Origin: Anisodus tanguticus
Lineage: Eukaryota; Streptophyta; Magnoliopsida; Solanales; Solanaceae
DNA length: 64,000 nucleotides
NCBI GenBank assembly: GCA_034509755.1
Contig: CM067553.1
Location: forward strand, 45,018,110 to 45,082,109
Direction: 5' to 3'
Of the stretch, positions 11,679 through 22,072 are shown in pieces (the first letter of the stretch is position 1; the number at the start of each line of letters is the position of its first letter). Below the pieces are notes generated by a model that saw only the letters and a list, made by a program, of their open reading frames with translations, did not search any database and was not told the origin of the DNA. The translations under genes were made by a program, and so were the position numbers.

Positions 11679-11704
11679 ATCTCCCTTTTTTTTCCTTTCT
11701 TTAC
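11679..11704 (-). promoter_or_regulatory. Polypurine tract of element A
   Basis: On the minus strand the sequence next to the 3' LTR is AAAGAAAGGAAAAAAAAGGG followed by AGAT, the expected primer for plus-strand DNA synthesis. Confidence 0.75.
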
Positions 11705-12123
11705 AAAACTCATTAAAATGTAAAGTTGACTTATGGTGTTGTCACAAATGTTGTCCAACATCTGTGATCAATAATTTCAAGGTCATGCTCCCCCTTAACC
11801 TGTGATGACATACAAGCAAATATGTGTATACCAATTCATAGGATTAGAAAAACAATATGAGCACATATATACACATATCATCCAATATATACAAAACACA
11901 AATAGAAATAAACCATTGTCAACAAATATCCACATCAATCCATCAAACCATTGACCAAACATTTATACCTTAGGTTCAACAACATCATTCAACTTCCTCC
12001 TTGCTCATCATACATCAGCAGCAACTTCCAACAGAACTTTCTACCCCTGCATAACAGCTTCAGCTTTTAGCATCTCTCCCCCTTCATCTCTGCAACATAG
12101 TTCCTCCCCCTACATCAGTAGCT

Positions 12124-13870
12124 TTAGCTTCCCCATGCATCAACAACTTTAGCTTTCCCCCCTGCATCAGCATCATCTCCCCCTTTTTGTGAAGAAAGTA
12201 GCATCATGAAATGGTCTCTGGCTTGTATCAAGGAATTCCTTGCAGCATCAACTTCTGCAATTTGTTGGTTGATTTTTGCAATTTGATCCACAAGCCATTT
12301 TGTAGGCAGTGTAGACTGTCTTGGACCAGTGTTGCCCAGAATATTGGTGACATTTCTAGCAATATTTTCACTTCCAGCTTCCTTCTTCCAGGGCAAGTCG
12401 ATGACTCTGTCCTTGCTCTTCAAAATTGATTTATTTATAGTGTAAAGGTCAGGAGTCTTCCCTAAGGTGTCTTCTCTCCTAGGCTCAAAGCCTTGGGTGG
12501 TTAATACTTTGTAGATCAAAGATGGAAAATGAAGGATTGAATTTGATTCTTTCTCAGCCAAGTTGGCAATTTGATGAAATATCATTTTTTCCAAATAAAT
12601 TTTCAAACCTTTCCCAATTTTATACAACAAGGTGGCTTGTTCAGATGTCACAAATGACTCATTCATTGATGGAAGCCAATTGTGAATAGCAATTTTGTGG
12701 ATGGTGGAAATCAGGGCTGTTAATTTGGAGGCTGGACATCTAGGGATCCATTTTTTTATTATACCTTCAGTGAGGTATTCAATTACTTCATCCCTATTGT
12801 CTATCACCTGTTCAGCTTCTCTAACATTATCTCTAGCATTTTGGCCAATACATTGATTTATGATAGTAGGAGTAAAAATATATACCTTGTTATAGAGATA
12901 TACCTTCCCAAATTTCTTTAAGGAGGTATCATCTATAGCAGAGCTTAAATTCGCATAAAACAACCTTACTATCTCATCAACAAATGGTTATTTTTCAGTG
13001 ACAGAACCAAGAAGCTGTCTATCCTTTAAGAATTCTACCAAACCATATTCAGTATAGAAAGCAATATCTAACACTCTCTCATGCCTAATTACTCTATTTT
13101 TGTAAAAATCCCACATATGATGGTTAGCTTTAGAATAGAATTTATCTGAGAAAGCAGATACCTCAATGTTTGAATCAGACATGTCTGAACTGATGGATTT
13201 GGTACTGTTGGAAGATGTTGTGGCGTGTGTCTCTTCGTATGTTGGCTGAAATGTTCCCTGAGATGTTGTGGCATCTGTGGCAACATTTGGAGCAGTACTT
13301 GTCCTTGTAGTCCTGAGAACTCCTTTGGAAAAAAATATTTCAAGGGGGTTTCATCTGGGATTTCCTTTTCTTGAGGCACATTGGGTTGTTTAGAAGCAGA
13401 TGGTTCTTCCTCAGTTGAGAAAATATAGTCCATATTTTCACTATCACTACTCGAGTAAGCGGGTTTAGATATTTCACATTTAGTCCTTTTGCTACTCGAA
13501 CCTTCTTGGACTATTTTCTCAAACACTCTACTCGATCTGCGAGTAGGAAAGGTAGATGACCTTGGCCTTTTACCTAGAGATGAGAAATCAAAAGTTTGAT
13601 CAACGTCTATATGTTTATTATTATCTCCAGGATAGATGATATCTAAAGGTTCATCAAAATCTTTAAACACTATTGATTTAGAAAGATCTTCAGGGAGATT
13701 TGAGGAAGAAGACTATTCGACGGAGGGTTTAGGCTCATGAGAGTGTTGGATGGAACGTTGGTTGACATTTGTTCTGACATTAGAGAAGTTTCCATCGGTG
13801 AGAATTAAGGAGAGGGTTTTGAGGAATTAGGGTTTGTGAAAGTGATTGGAGTTTGATTTGGTGTTTCCAT
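12124..13870 (-). pseudogene. Envelope-like / plant-transposon-domain ORF downstream of pol, broken
   Basis: After the end of pol there is an extra coding region, about 1.75 kb long. It starts at an ATG at 13870 (METPNQTP) and is interrupted by at least two stops and frame changes near 13710-13800 and 13090-13180. The N-terminal part is Ser/Pro-rich and basic (GKRPRSSTFPTRRSSRV). The last frame, 12124-12963, is open for 279 codons with FYANLSSAIDD, YNKVYIFTPTIINQCIG and a C-terminal coiled-coil-like stretch. This resembles the conserved domain seen in the third ORF of SIRE-type and some other plant LTR elements, which has been called envelope-like. I see no signal peptide or transmembrane helix in the remaining frames, so calling it a true envelope would be unsupported. 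Confidence 0.6.
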
Positions 13871-14739
13871 CGGGTAGATAGGAAGATATACACCCGGTGA
13901 GCTTTTCCCTTTTTATTTTTTATTTTTTTATTTTATATTTTTGGGAAAAAAACAGAAATGATAAAAAGAAATATCAGATGAGAGGAATATTTATATACAT
14001 GGCAAACATTTTCTCAGCAACAAGAATCCCTTAATTTTAGGTATTTCAATTTTACACAATAACTTACACCTAAAATATTTGGATATACATCATGGTAGAA
14101 ATAAAATATAATCTTATCATTTTAAGTTTTGAAATTCCTTTAAACAAGACATATAATAGGAATTAGGATCTGATATTTCAAAGATCAAATAATAACAACA
14201 TCCCAACACATATCACATTCTGAAAATGTCAACAGCAATGTTGACAACATTTTGGAAGACACAAGTATTTTGATCGAACAAGAACTTTTTGTTTTGGCAA
14301 CAAATCAAGACACGTTTTATACTTATTTTATGAGTTTGACCACTAGACCAATGTAACATTTTTCCATCGTGTCCTTGATCTAATCATATAACATATACAA
14401 AAGAATTTTTCGTGTAAAAAATAAGAACACTTATTTAGTATTCTCAAAATCCTTTTGAAGCACTCGATACTCCTATAGAATAGGAATGACATCTTTCCAC
14501 GGGCTTTGCCCATTTTCATAGTTGCCACATATTTGTAAAGGCTTTGCTTTATAGAATAGGAATGGCATCATAGAGAACAATATCACTTTGACAACATATT
14601 CTTATTGAAGGATCATGCTTGTGTGACCCAAAGTTATGCACCATACAACAACCATAATCAGTTAGTGATATAACATAGGTAAATGTCACCCGAAATGTTA
14701 GACAACATTTCAGCCGACGTTCACAAAAAAAAAGTCTTT

Positions 14740-16250
14740 TTAGAGATTACAAAGACCAAAAGATTTCTTTAAACTAGAAAATCTCTCATGGTCCAAAGCT
14801 TTTGTAAAACTATCAGCTAGTTGATGAAGAGTGTCAACATGTTCAATTTTAACTAGTTGTTTTTCAACTAAATCTCTTAAAAAGTGATGTGTAATATCAA
14901 TATGTTTTGTACATGAGTGCTGAACTGGATTTTTGGAAATATTTATAGCACTCAAATTATCACAGTACAAAATAAAAATGTTGCTAGTAAATCCATAGTC
15001 ATCTAACATGTGTCATAGCCATATTAATTGAGAGAAACAACTTCCGGCTGCTACATATTCAGATTTAGTAGTTGAAAGTGAGACATAGTTTTGTTTACGA
15101 CTATACCATGAAACAAGGTTATTGCCAAGATAAAAACATCCGCTACTTGTACTTTTTCTATCATCCACATCTCCAGCTCAATTCGAGTCACTAAATCCTA
15201 TTAAGTTGGGATTAGTGTCTTTGGAGTACCAAATTCTCAACTCACATGTGCCAGCAACATATTGAATAATACGTTTCACGACATTTAAGTGGAACATTTT
15301 GGGACAGGCTTGAAAACGTGCGCAAAACACAAACACTAAACATAATATCTGGGCAACTAGCAGTAAGATAAAGAAGACCTATCATAGATCGATATAATGT
15401 TGGGTTGACATTTTCACCAACATTGTCCTTACATACCTTCTGCGATGAACCCATTGATGTTTTCATCTGTTTAACATTCTCCAAACCAAATCTTTTGAAT
15501 AGATTCTTGGCATATTTACTCTGTGAGATGAAAATTCCATCTTCACTTTTCTTTATCTGCAAGCCTAAGAAAAAAGTTAATTCCTCAATCATGCTCATTT
15601 CAAATGTTGATGACATAACTTCAACAAATGAATTTAGGTACGACTGTGAAGTCGATCCAAAGACTATTCATCCACGTAGATTTGAGCAATTATAATATCT
15701 TCACCGTGTCGTTCAATAAACAAGGTACGATCAACTTCGCCACGGTTAAAACCAAATTCAATAAGAAAGTTAGTTAAATGGCCATACCATGCACGAGGGG
15801 TTTGTTTCAACCCATAAAAAGATTTTTTAAGCTTGTACACATAGTGTGGATGGTAAGGATCTTCAAATTTTTTTGGTTGTTCAACATATACCTCCTTATC
15901 TAGATAACCATTTAAGAAGGCACCTTTTACATCCATTTGGTGTAAACTAATTTTCAGACAACAAGCAATAGCAAGTAAAAGTCTAATTGATTCGATTCTA
16001 GATACAGATGCGAATGTTTCATCAAAATCAATTCCTTCAACCTGAGTATAACCTTATGCAACTAGACATGCTTTGCTTCTAACAACTGTTCCTGATTTGT
16101 CTGATTTATTTTTAAAAATCCACTTAGTTTCAATAACATTTGTATTATTTGGACATGGAACTAAGCCCCAGACTTCATTTTGAAAAAATTGTTCAAGCTC
16201 TTCTTACATTGCTTGTATCTAGAAATTATCTTTAAGTGCTTCTACAACAT
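14740..16250 (-). pseudogene. RT and RNase H region of element A
   Basis: The RT appears at 15664-15936 (MDVKGAFLNGYLDKEVYVEQ, FYGLKQTPRAWYGHL) and continues in another frame at 15242-15616 (ELTFFLGLQIKKSEDGIFIS). The active-site motif reads YVDE and then stops: the second Asp codon lost one base, which shifts the frame at about 15664. RNase H is at 14740-15009 (FILYCDNLSAINISKNPV, HIDITHHFLRD). Further stops separate the frames. In a live element these enzymes copy the RNA into DNA in the cytoplasmic particle; here they are inactive. Confidence 0.8.
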
Positions 16251-16547
16251 TCTTTGGTTCTAATGTAGATATAAAACAAGAAAGACTAACCTCTTGGTAT
16301 ATGTGTGACATACATACATACCTTATCATTTCTTTATAGTTGAGTGGTTCTTTGTCCCTTGTTCTAATTCCTTAAAAAATTCTCCCTATCACTTGGCCCG
16401 TTGGATGATTCTTCCTAATCCTTGATGAGGGGTCCCTATGAACTTGGTCTAACATTCATCACTTGACTCCTCATCTGTGGCCTCTATGGTCTCTATTGCT
16501 ATTTCGGATGTTGCTTCAGGTGTGGCAACATTTGTGGCAACATCCGA

Positions 16548-17311
16548 TTATTCTACAATCTGTGGACTTTCCACTGTATCTATAATGTTATTTTCAATAG
16601 TTTTTCCTGAAACATCAGAAAGATCATCAAATATAACATTTACAGACTCTTGTACAGTTCTGGATCTCAGATTGTATACACGATAAGTATGACTATTTTG
16701 TGAATAGCCAACAAAAATTTCTTTATCACTCTTAGAGTCAAATTTTGCCAAATGATCCCTGTAATTTAAAATATAACAAATACACCCAAAAATATGAAAG
16801 TAACGCAAGTTTGGTTTCTTTCCATTTATAATCTCATAGGGTGTCATCTTTGTTCCTGGCCTTAGATAGACTTTATTATCTATGTGATTAGTAGTATTCA
16901 AGGCTTCTGCCCATAAACGTTTTGACAAATGTTTAGAACTAAGCATTACTCTAGCCATTTCTTGCAATGTCCTATTCTTCCGTTCTGTAACCCCATTCTG
17001 TTGAGGAGTTTTGGGGGCAGAAAACTCATGAAAAATACCCTTTTATCACAAAAATTTGTGAATGAACTATTTTGAAATTCTTTTCCATGGTGATATCTAA
17101 TCCAAAAAATAAAAGAATAGAATACATTTCTAATTCTAGAGTGCAAGATTTTAAATATGTCAAACGTTTGTGATTTTTCTTTCAAAACATATGTCCAAGA
17201 ATATCTAGAAAAATCATCTACTATCACAAAGGAATACCTCATGCCTCCTAGATTGTCTACTTTAATTGGACCCATTAAATCCATATGTAGCAATTGAAAA
17301 CAGTGAGACAT
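16548..17311 (-). pseudogene. Integrase region of element A
   Basis: The frame 16946-17311 contains LLHMDLMGPIKVDNLGGMRY and VIVDDFSRYSWTYVLKEK, the start of the copia integrase core with its first catalytic Asp. The second catalytic Asp, normally followed by HGKEF, is replaced by His (YHHGKEF). The next frame, 16548-16967, carries the end of the core (WAEALNTTNHIDNKVYLRPG) and the C-terminal domain (FDSKSDKEIFVGYSQNSHTY). The zinc-binding head upstream is degraded around 17320-17480. The linker at about 16480-16560 contains repeated ATGTTG/CAACAT words. Confidence 0.75.
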
Positions 17312-17480
17312 ACCTGAATGTTGTCCGTCGTGTTAGACAACATTATGAGAGACACGGGTTTGCTTACCTTTCAAACAATCTTCACATACAGTTTTACTTT
17401 TATGGCTAAGTTTGGGTATGCCTCTAACTTCTTCATATGAGACCAATATTGCGGTAGTTTACATACCTCACCTTCTGATG

Positions 17481-17870
17481 TCATAGTGTTGTGTCATCGA
17501 GCTTAGCATTATTGCATGTTTCTTGTCTTATAACAAGATAACAATTGTCACATGTTCTTGTACCTGTCATGACACATATATTGGCTTTATTCGTAATTTC
17601 ACAGGCATTCTTATTAAATTTTACCTCAAGATTGTCATCACACAATTGACTAATACTAATCAAATTAGCCATTAATCCCTCAACATGCAAGACATTTCTT
17701 AAGGCTGAAAATTTAGGAACATCCAAGATCTATTTTCCAATTACTTTGCTTTTACTGCCACCTCCATAAGTCATATTTCCTCCATTGAATGACTCATAGT
17801 TCTTTAGAAACCTTTTGTACCTGTCAAGTGGCGAGAACATTCACTATCAAAGTACCAAGAACCTGAAATG
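17481..17870 (-). pseudogene. Protease region of element A
   Basis: The minus strand near 17820-17860 encodes WYFDSECSRHLTG, which corresponds to the copia aspartic protease active site with the Gly after Asp-Ser changed to Glu. The frame 17481-17726 follows with VLHVEGLMANLISISQLCDD, the conserved stretch between protease and integrase. Stops separate the two. Confidence 0.7.
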
Positions 17871-17879
17871 TTAGTTCTT

Positions 17880-19776
17880 AATATAGTTATAGCAACATTA
17901 CATGTTACATCCTTTCTAGGAACCCAAATTTTCTTAAAACATTTTTTACCTTTTGGGTCAGAAATGTTGCTTCGATTGTTATTCGAAATGTTGGCAAAAT
18001 TTTAGGCAACATTTTGCTCACAGAATCTTGAAGTTTGAAAAAGTATGATTTTAAGTGTCCAGGGGAGTTACAGTGATGACACACAAAGTACATATTCTTT
18101 GACATAAATGAGAACCTATTATTCATCCATTTTTCTTTTACAAAGCATATTTTCTCATTTTTATCAAAGAGATTAGAGCATATGGTTTTAAGAGAGTTTT
18201 CGTACCCAATTCCTGCATGTGAATGTTTACTAAAGTTGAGTATCTCACCCCGTGTTGAGCTTACGGAAGGTTTCTTCAGCTAAATCCAATTTTGCATGGA
18301 TCTTACCAAATTCAATATCCTTTTTGGTAAGTGCAACCTCAAGTCGGGTTATCGTGCCTTTTAATACAAAATTCTCATGTGTTAAAGATATTATCTTTTT
18401 GTCAAGTTGCTTAGATTCTATGATTAAGGCTTTACAAATACTTTGTAATTTATTAATCATATCATCTTTGTATTCAACTTGATATATACAATCAACCTCA
18501 CTAATAGAAATAGAACTACTAAAGCAATTAACATCAGAATAGTTAAAGAATTCATACCTTTCGGATGTCGCCGAAGATGTTGATGTCGTTGCTGATGTTG
18601 GAGCAAATGTCGTGACATATGAGATAACATTGTATATGACATCTTCATTATCTGATAGAGACTGTTCAAAAATAGTAGCCAACATTGCTTGTATTTCAAT
18701 TTCACGATCTCCTTCCTCTTCTCCTTTATCATCACTAAGAGAAACCCATAGATTATTACCAAATTTTCTAAGAGTGTTTGCACATTTGTTAGCATAGTGA
18801 CCCCAACCTGAGCATGTATGACACTACACAGACTCAAGTTGTTTGGGATCAAATTTGGTACGATCTGAGTTGGTTCTTCTTAATTGATTTACTTTTTGTA
18901 CATTTGGAAGGAATCTAGTGGCCTTTTGATTGAAGATTTGGTTTTGGTTCTCTTTAGATTTACATTTATTTCTTTCATTGTTGAACTTCCTCACCATCGA
19001 ATTATATTTTCGAGTGAGTAAGGCAACATTTGCACCATCACCAAATTCTTCAAGATTCTCATCATCTTATTCGATTTGACTCTCCGAGGATTGAACTTGA
19101 AGTGCCACATTCTTGCTTTTATACAATTCCTTTTGATTCTCTATGTTCATCTTATAAGTTTTGAGAATGTTCATCAAGGTATGAATGTCCATTGTGGCAA
19201 GATTGTGAGCTTCTTCAATAGCACAAATCTATAAATTGAACTTTTCAGGAAGGGAACAAAGTGCATTTTCAACAAGTTGAGTGTTGGTTAATGGTTCACC
19301 AAGCACTTGACATTCATTTGAGATGTCAATCAACTTTTCAAAATAAGATTTAATATCATCCACTTCTTCCATCCTTAAACGTTCATATTTACTCATGAGC
19401 ACGTGTAACTTTGTTTGATGAACACTTGAGCTACATTCACAATGAATTTGTAAAGTATCCATGCATCCTTAGCCATGAGGCAGTTTTGAATGAGTTTGAA
19501 CATATACATGACAATAGGACCAAAAATTACATTTAAGGTTTTTTTGTTAAAGCTAGCATTATTGGTTTCTTTTGTAGTCCATTTGGATTCAGGTTTAACA
19601 AAAATGTCACCTTCCTCATCTGGTGGAAACATTGGAACAACATACCCATTGGTTATAGATCTCCATATCCTAATATCAATTGATTTGATATGAGAACGTA
19701 GGCGAATCTTTCAATAGGAATAGTTTGATCCATCTAAAATAGAAAGCCTACCAATAGTTGGATTTGCCGGATCCAT
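17880..19776 (-). pseudogene. Gag region of element A
   Basis: The start (MDPANPTIGRLSILDG) is at 19776, just inside the PBS. Capsid-like segments follow in several frames (19393-19632, 19229-19462 with HVLMSKYERLRMEEVDDIKS, 18245-18685). A single zinc knuckle at 18060-18100 reads CHHCNSPGHLKSYFF, so the last Cys of CCHC is lost. The stretch 18560-18630 is a Ser/Thr/Ala-rich linker with repeated GATGTTG words. The gag protein would package the element RNA; this copy is inactive. Confidence 0.75.
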
Positions 19777-19814
19777 AGCTAATGACAACATGACCAAGCA
19801 CTTATTGTGTTAAG

Positions 19815-19832
19815 TGTCGGCTCTGATACCAC
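19815..19832 (-). promoter_or_regulatory. Primer-binding site of element A (initiator Met tRNA)
   Basis: On the minus strand, directly inside the 5' LTR, the sequence reads TGGTATCAGAGCCGACAC, the standard copia PBS complementary to tRNA-iMet. Confidence 0.9.
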
Positions 19833-19833
19833 T

Positions 19834-20729
19834 TGTTAGAGTGACAAATACTATGAGAAACAAAAATAAGAGATGAAATAAATTGAATGTCAATTATGTT
19901 TCTGAATGTCGGCAATTATGTCGTCCGACACCGGTAACAACACTTAACAAAACAAAAACTTTAAAGAGTAAATGCAACCGAATTTAAAGAACACAAATGT
20001 TTAAATTTTCATAAGTTATATATATTATATTACTTATAGTGGTCAATGACCAAATGTATTGTATATATATTATATACAAAAGTACAAATTCCTTTATTCA
20101 CAGATTTACAATATAAAACGGAAAGGAATTAAAAGTTGAAGTCGCAGATGACTTCTGCCTGAAAAATCTAACTAAGTAGACATAGACAACCTCTCATTAC
20201 AATCGCTCCATACAAAACTAATCTAGAATCTAAACATCAATTGTAATGTTGGACATAATGTTGTCAACACACTCAGGCAACACTGGTGATCCAGATTTCT
20301 GAGATGAAATCCCAAGAGCTCTTTTAGTATTTTTGCTTTTTGATTCTGGATATCGATAGCCTCTCTATTTATAGTAGAGAGTCTTCCTTGTAAAGCTCAT
20401 CGATTGGTTGTGGAAGTTGAGGGAAAGGTGGACAACTGGTAGGTTTGGTTGGAGATGATCAAGGAGCAACAACCTCTAACAATTTTGACTTGTTCCTCAC
20501 GAAAAGCAACAACATTGACTCGTTCTTCATACGTGTTTACCAACTCCTTTGTACCTTGCCACGTAATATTTATTACATAGTAATCATTATGTGAAGTAAG
20601 GCAAAATCAGTTCTGAAAATGTTGGTCCGAATGTTGTGCAACATTTGTCCTAACATTCTTATACATTCAAATCAATACTTCAGGAGATATGTTGGGTCAA
20701 ATGTCACAACATCAAATCCAACATTAACA
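19834..20729 (-). repeat. 5' LTR of element A
   Basis: Starts TGTTAGAGTGAC and ends ACATTAACA; partner of 10769-11678. It carries the TATA box at 20367-20374. Confidence 0.85.
20367..20374 (-). promoter_or_regulatory. TATA box of element A, set in a hairpin
   Basis: The minus strand reads TATAAATA. It is flanked by CTCTCTA and TAGAGAG, an inverted repeat that is also kept in the other LTR (about 11309-11330). Confidence 0.6.
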
Positions 20730-20782
20730 AAGATCATTTAATTCATTCCGAGCTCTTTTATACTATCTCATTATTCCTCTTA

Positions 20783-21085
20783 TTCTTCAGATCATCTTCA
20801 GAGTGTTGGTTATCCTCATGCCCTTGGACAGAAGCCACTGACATTTCCATGCCAGGTCCGTTGCAGTTACTTCATGCCTGTTTTTAAGATAGTTGAGGTT
20901 TGGTACGTGTAAAAACGTTGGGACTCCATATTTCAGGCCATCGGTCAATGTCAAGTTTCTTTTTTACCGGATGAACAGAATGTGGGACTCTATATTTCAG
21001 GTCATCACTCTCTATCAAGCTTCATTGCCTGCTGATGCAATTGCAAGGGCTAAACAGTTTGTTGCAATGACTTCTGGAGGTCTAG
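20783..21085 (+). pseudogene. Relic of a glutamate:glyoxylate (alanine-type) aminotransferase gene
   Basis: Two coding fragments are visible. The first, about 20783-20880, follows an acceptor-like TTCTTCAG and encodes SVGYPHALGQKPLTFPCQV, very close to a conserved N-terminal stretch of plant peroxisomal glutamate:glyoxylate aminotransferases. The reading frame before it (IIF) is shifted by one base. The second, about 20995-21085, encodes QVITLYQASLPADAIARAKQ and then FVAMTSGGLG, the following part of the same enzyme, ending at a donor-like CTAG|GTATCC. The intact enzyme works in photorespiration. Here the segments are separated, frameshifted and lack the pyridoxal-phosphate site, so this is a pseudogene fragment. 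The neighbouring elements A and B have inserted on both sides. Confidence 0.65.
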
Positions 21086-21176
21086 GTATCCTTTCTCCGA
21101 TAACCTTTAATTAAATATGCACCTCGTTGTACTGTCTCTTTTTCCTGTCTTCCTTCCTTGCCCTTAACCAACAAAA

Positions 21177-21236
21177 TAAAAAGGGTTGCCCGGTGCACTA
21201 AGCTCCCGCTATTTCGGGGTCCGGACCACAAAAATA
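21177..21236 (+). mobile_element. Au-SINE-like fragment
   Basis: The run GCCCGGTGCACTAAGCTCCC followed by GCTAT and GGGGTCCGG is the diagnostic core of the Au SINE found in many plants. Only about 60 bp remains. Confidence 0.6.
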
Positions 21237-21853
21237 AAATTGTTTTTGCTGCCATGTCAGAAGCTATTCCTTTCTTCCCTTTTATTTTTATGTTTTAGTG
21301 TTTTACATATTTTTGCTTCACTATTTACTAGTTCCTACTTATAGTTTCTTTGTTATGTTAGTGAAATCCTGATCTATAGTGTTCTTGATAAGAAGCCTTA
21401 GTGTTATTTCATGTGTAAGTCTTTAGTCTCTGTAATTTCTTATATCCTAAAGGACTACTAACTTTTTATCCCTTGGGAGGGGGTGGGAGGTGATAGTTGG
21501 TGGAGTGTAAATTGGGAACTGTTGAAATTATGGCTTATGCATTTAATCCTTTCTCAGTTGACTAAAGCTAAATTAGACCACGGACTTGATTTCTAGCTGA
21601 AGTCCTGTCTTTAGATTGCTCTTTCCATTTTACTTGGCCTAATTTGTTTGATGTCCTCAAGTTGTCCTCATATATCAATGGTGCTCAAGTTTATCAACAT
21701 GTAACATGCAAACTGAGAAACATGGCATTGGGATTATGGCAGATGAAGAGATATCAAGCGGGGAATAGAGTATTTCACTTTTCCTTATATTTTACTAAAA
21801 TATTATTTGTGTTTTGTGCATTCTTAATTTCATTCAGCGAGGAAATATGTTTA
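21237..21853. other. Spacer between the aminotransferase relic and element B
   Basis: No recognised gene or repeat. An open frame of 70 codons at 21644-21856 has no family resemblance and runs into the LTR, so I do not call it. Confidence 0.35.
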
Positions 21854-22059
21854 TGATAGAATTCATGAAAGTTTTTTATTCATAACATGGATTTTTACAA
21901 AGCAATAACAAGATAATAGAGTAATACTATTCTTAAGAGCTAAAAGTGCAAATAAAAGAAAAACAAATAAAACCCTTTATATAGGATCTATTACATGAGA
22001 TACAAATGTGTTTTTCCAATGTGGGACAAAAGCAATGTGGGAAAGAGTTAATGCTAATA
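21854..22059 (-). repeat. 3' LTR of element B
   Basis: Plus-strand ends TGATAGAATTC and ATGCTAATA. In element orientation it starts TATTAGC, not TG. Confidence 0.85.
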
Positions 22060-22072
22060 TCCCCTCTCAAAC
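22060..22072 (-). promoter_or_regulatory. Polypurine tract of element B
   Basis: On the minus strand GTTTGAGAGGGGA directly precedes the 3' LTR. Confidence 0.75.

Larger units (their letters stand above)
10769..20729 (-). mobile_element. SIRE-lineage Ty1/copia retrotransposon with envelope-like ORF (element A)
   Basis: The ends are two LTRs (10769-11678 and 19834-20729) flanked by a perfect 5-bp duplication, AAGAT (10764-10768 and 20730-20734). The element reads on the minus strand: 5' LTR, Met-type PBS, gag, protease, integrase, RT, RNase H, then an additional ORF of envelope-like type, a PPT and the 3' LTR. The RT segment (QPKKFEDPYHPHYVYKLKKS) and the extra 3' ORF place it in the SIRE/Maximus lineage. 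All reading frames are broken by stops and frameshifts. In the first roughly 150 bp the LTRs differ at about one position in ten, so the insertion is old. Confidence 0.9.

Noticed and set aside
12124..13870. Endogenous retrovirus or pararetrovirus origin for the extra ORF
   Set aside because: Pol order is integrase before RT, which is Ty1/copia, and there is no signal peptide or transmembrane helix in the visible frames; SIRE lineage explains it.
21644..21856. 70-codon frame between the aminotransferase relic and element B
   Set aside because: It ends inside the LTR of B and does not match the next exon of the aminotransferase.
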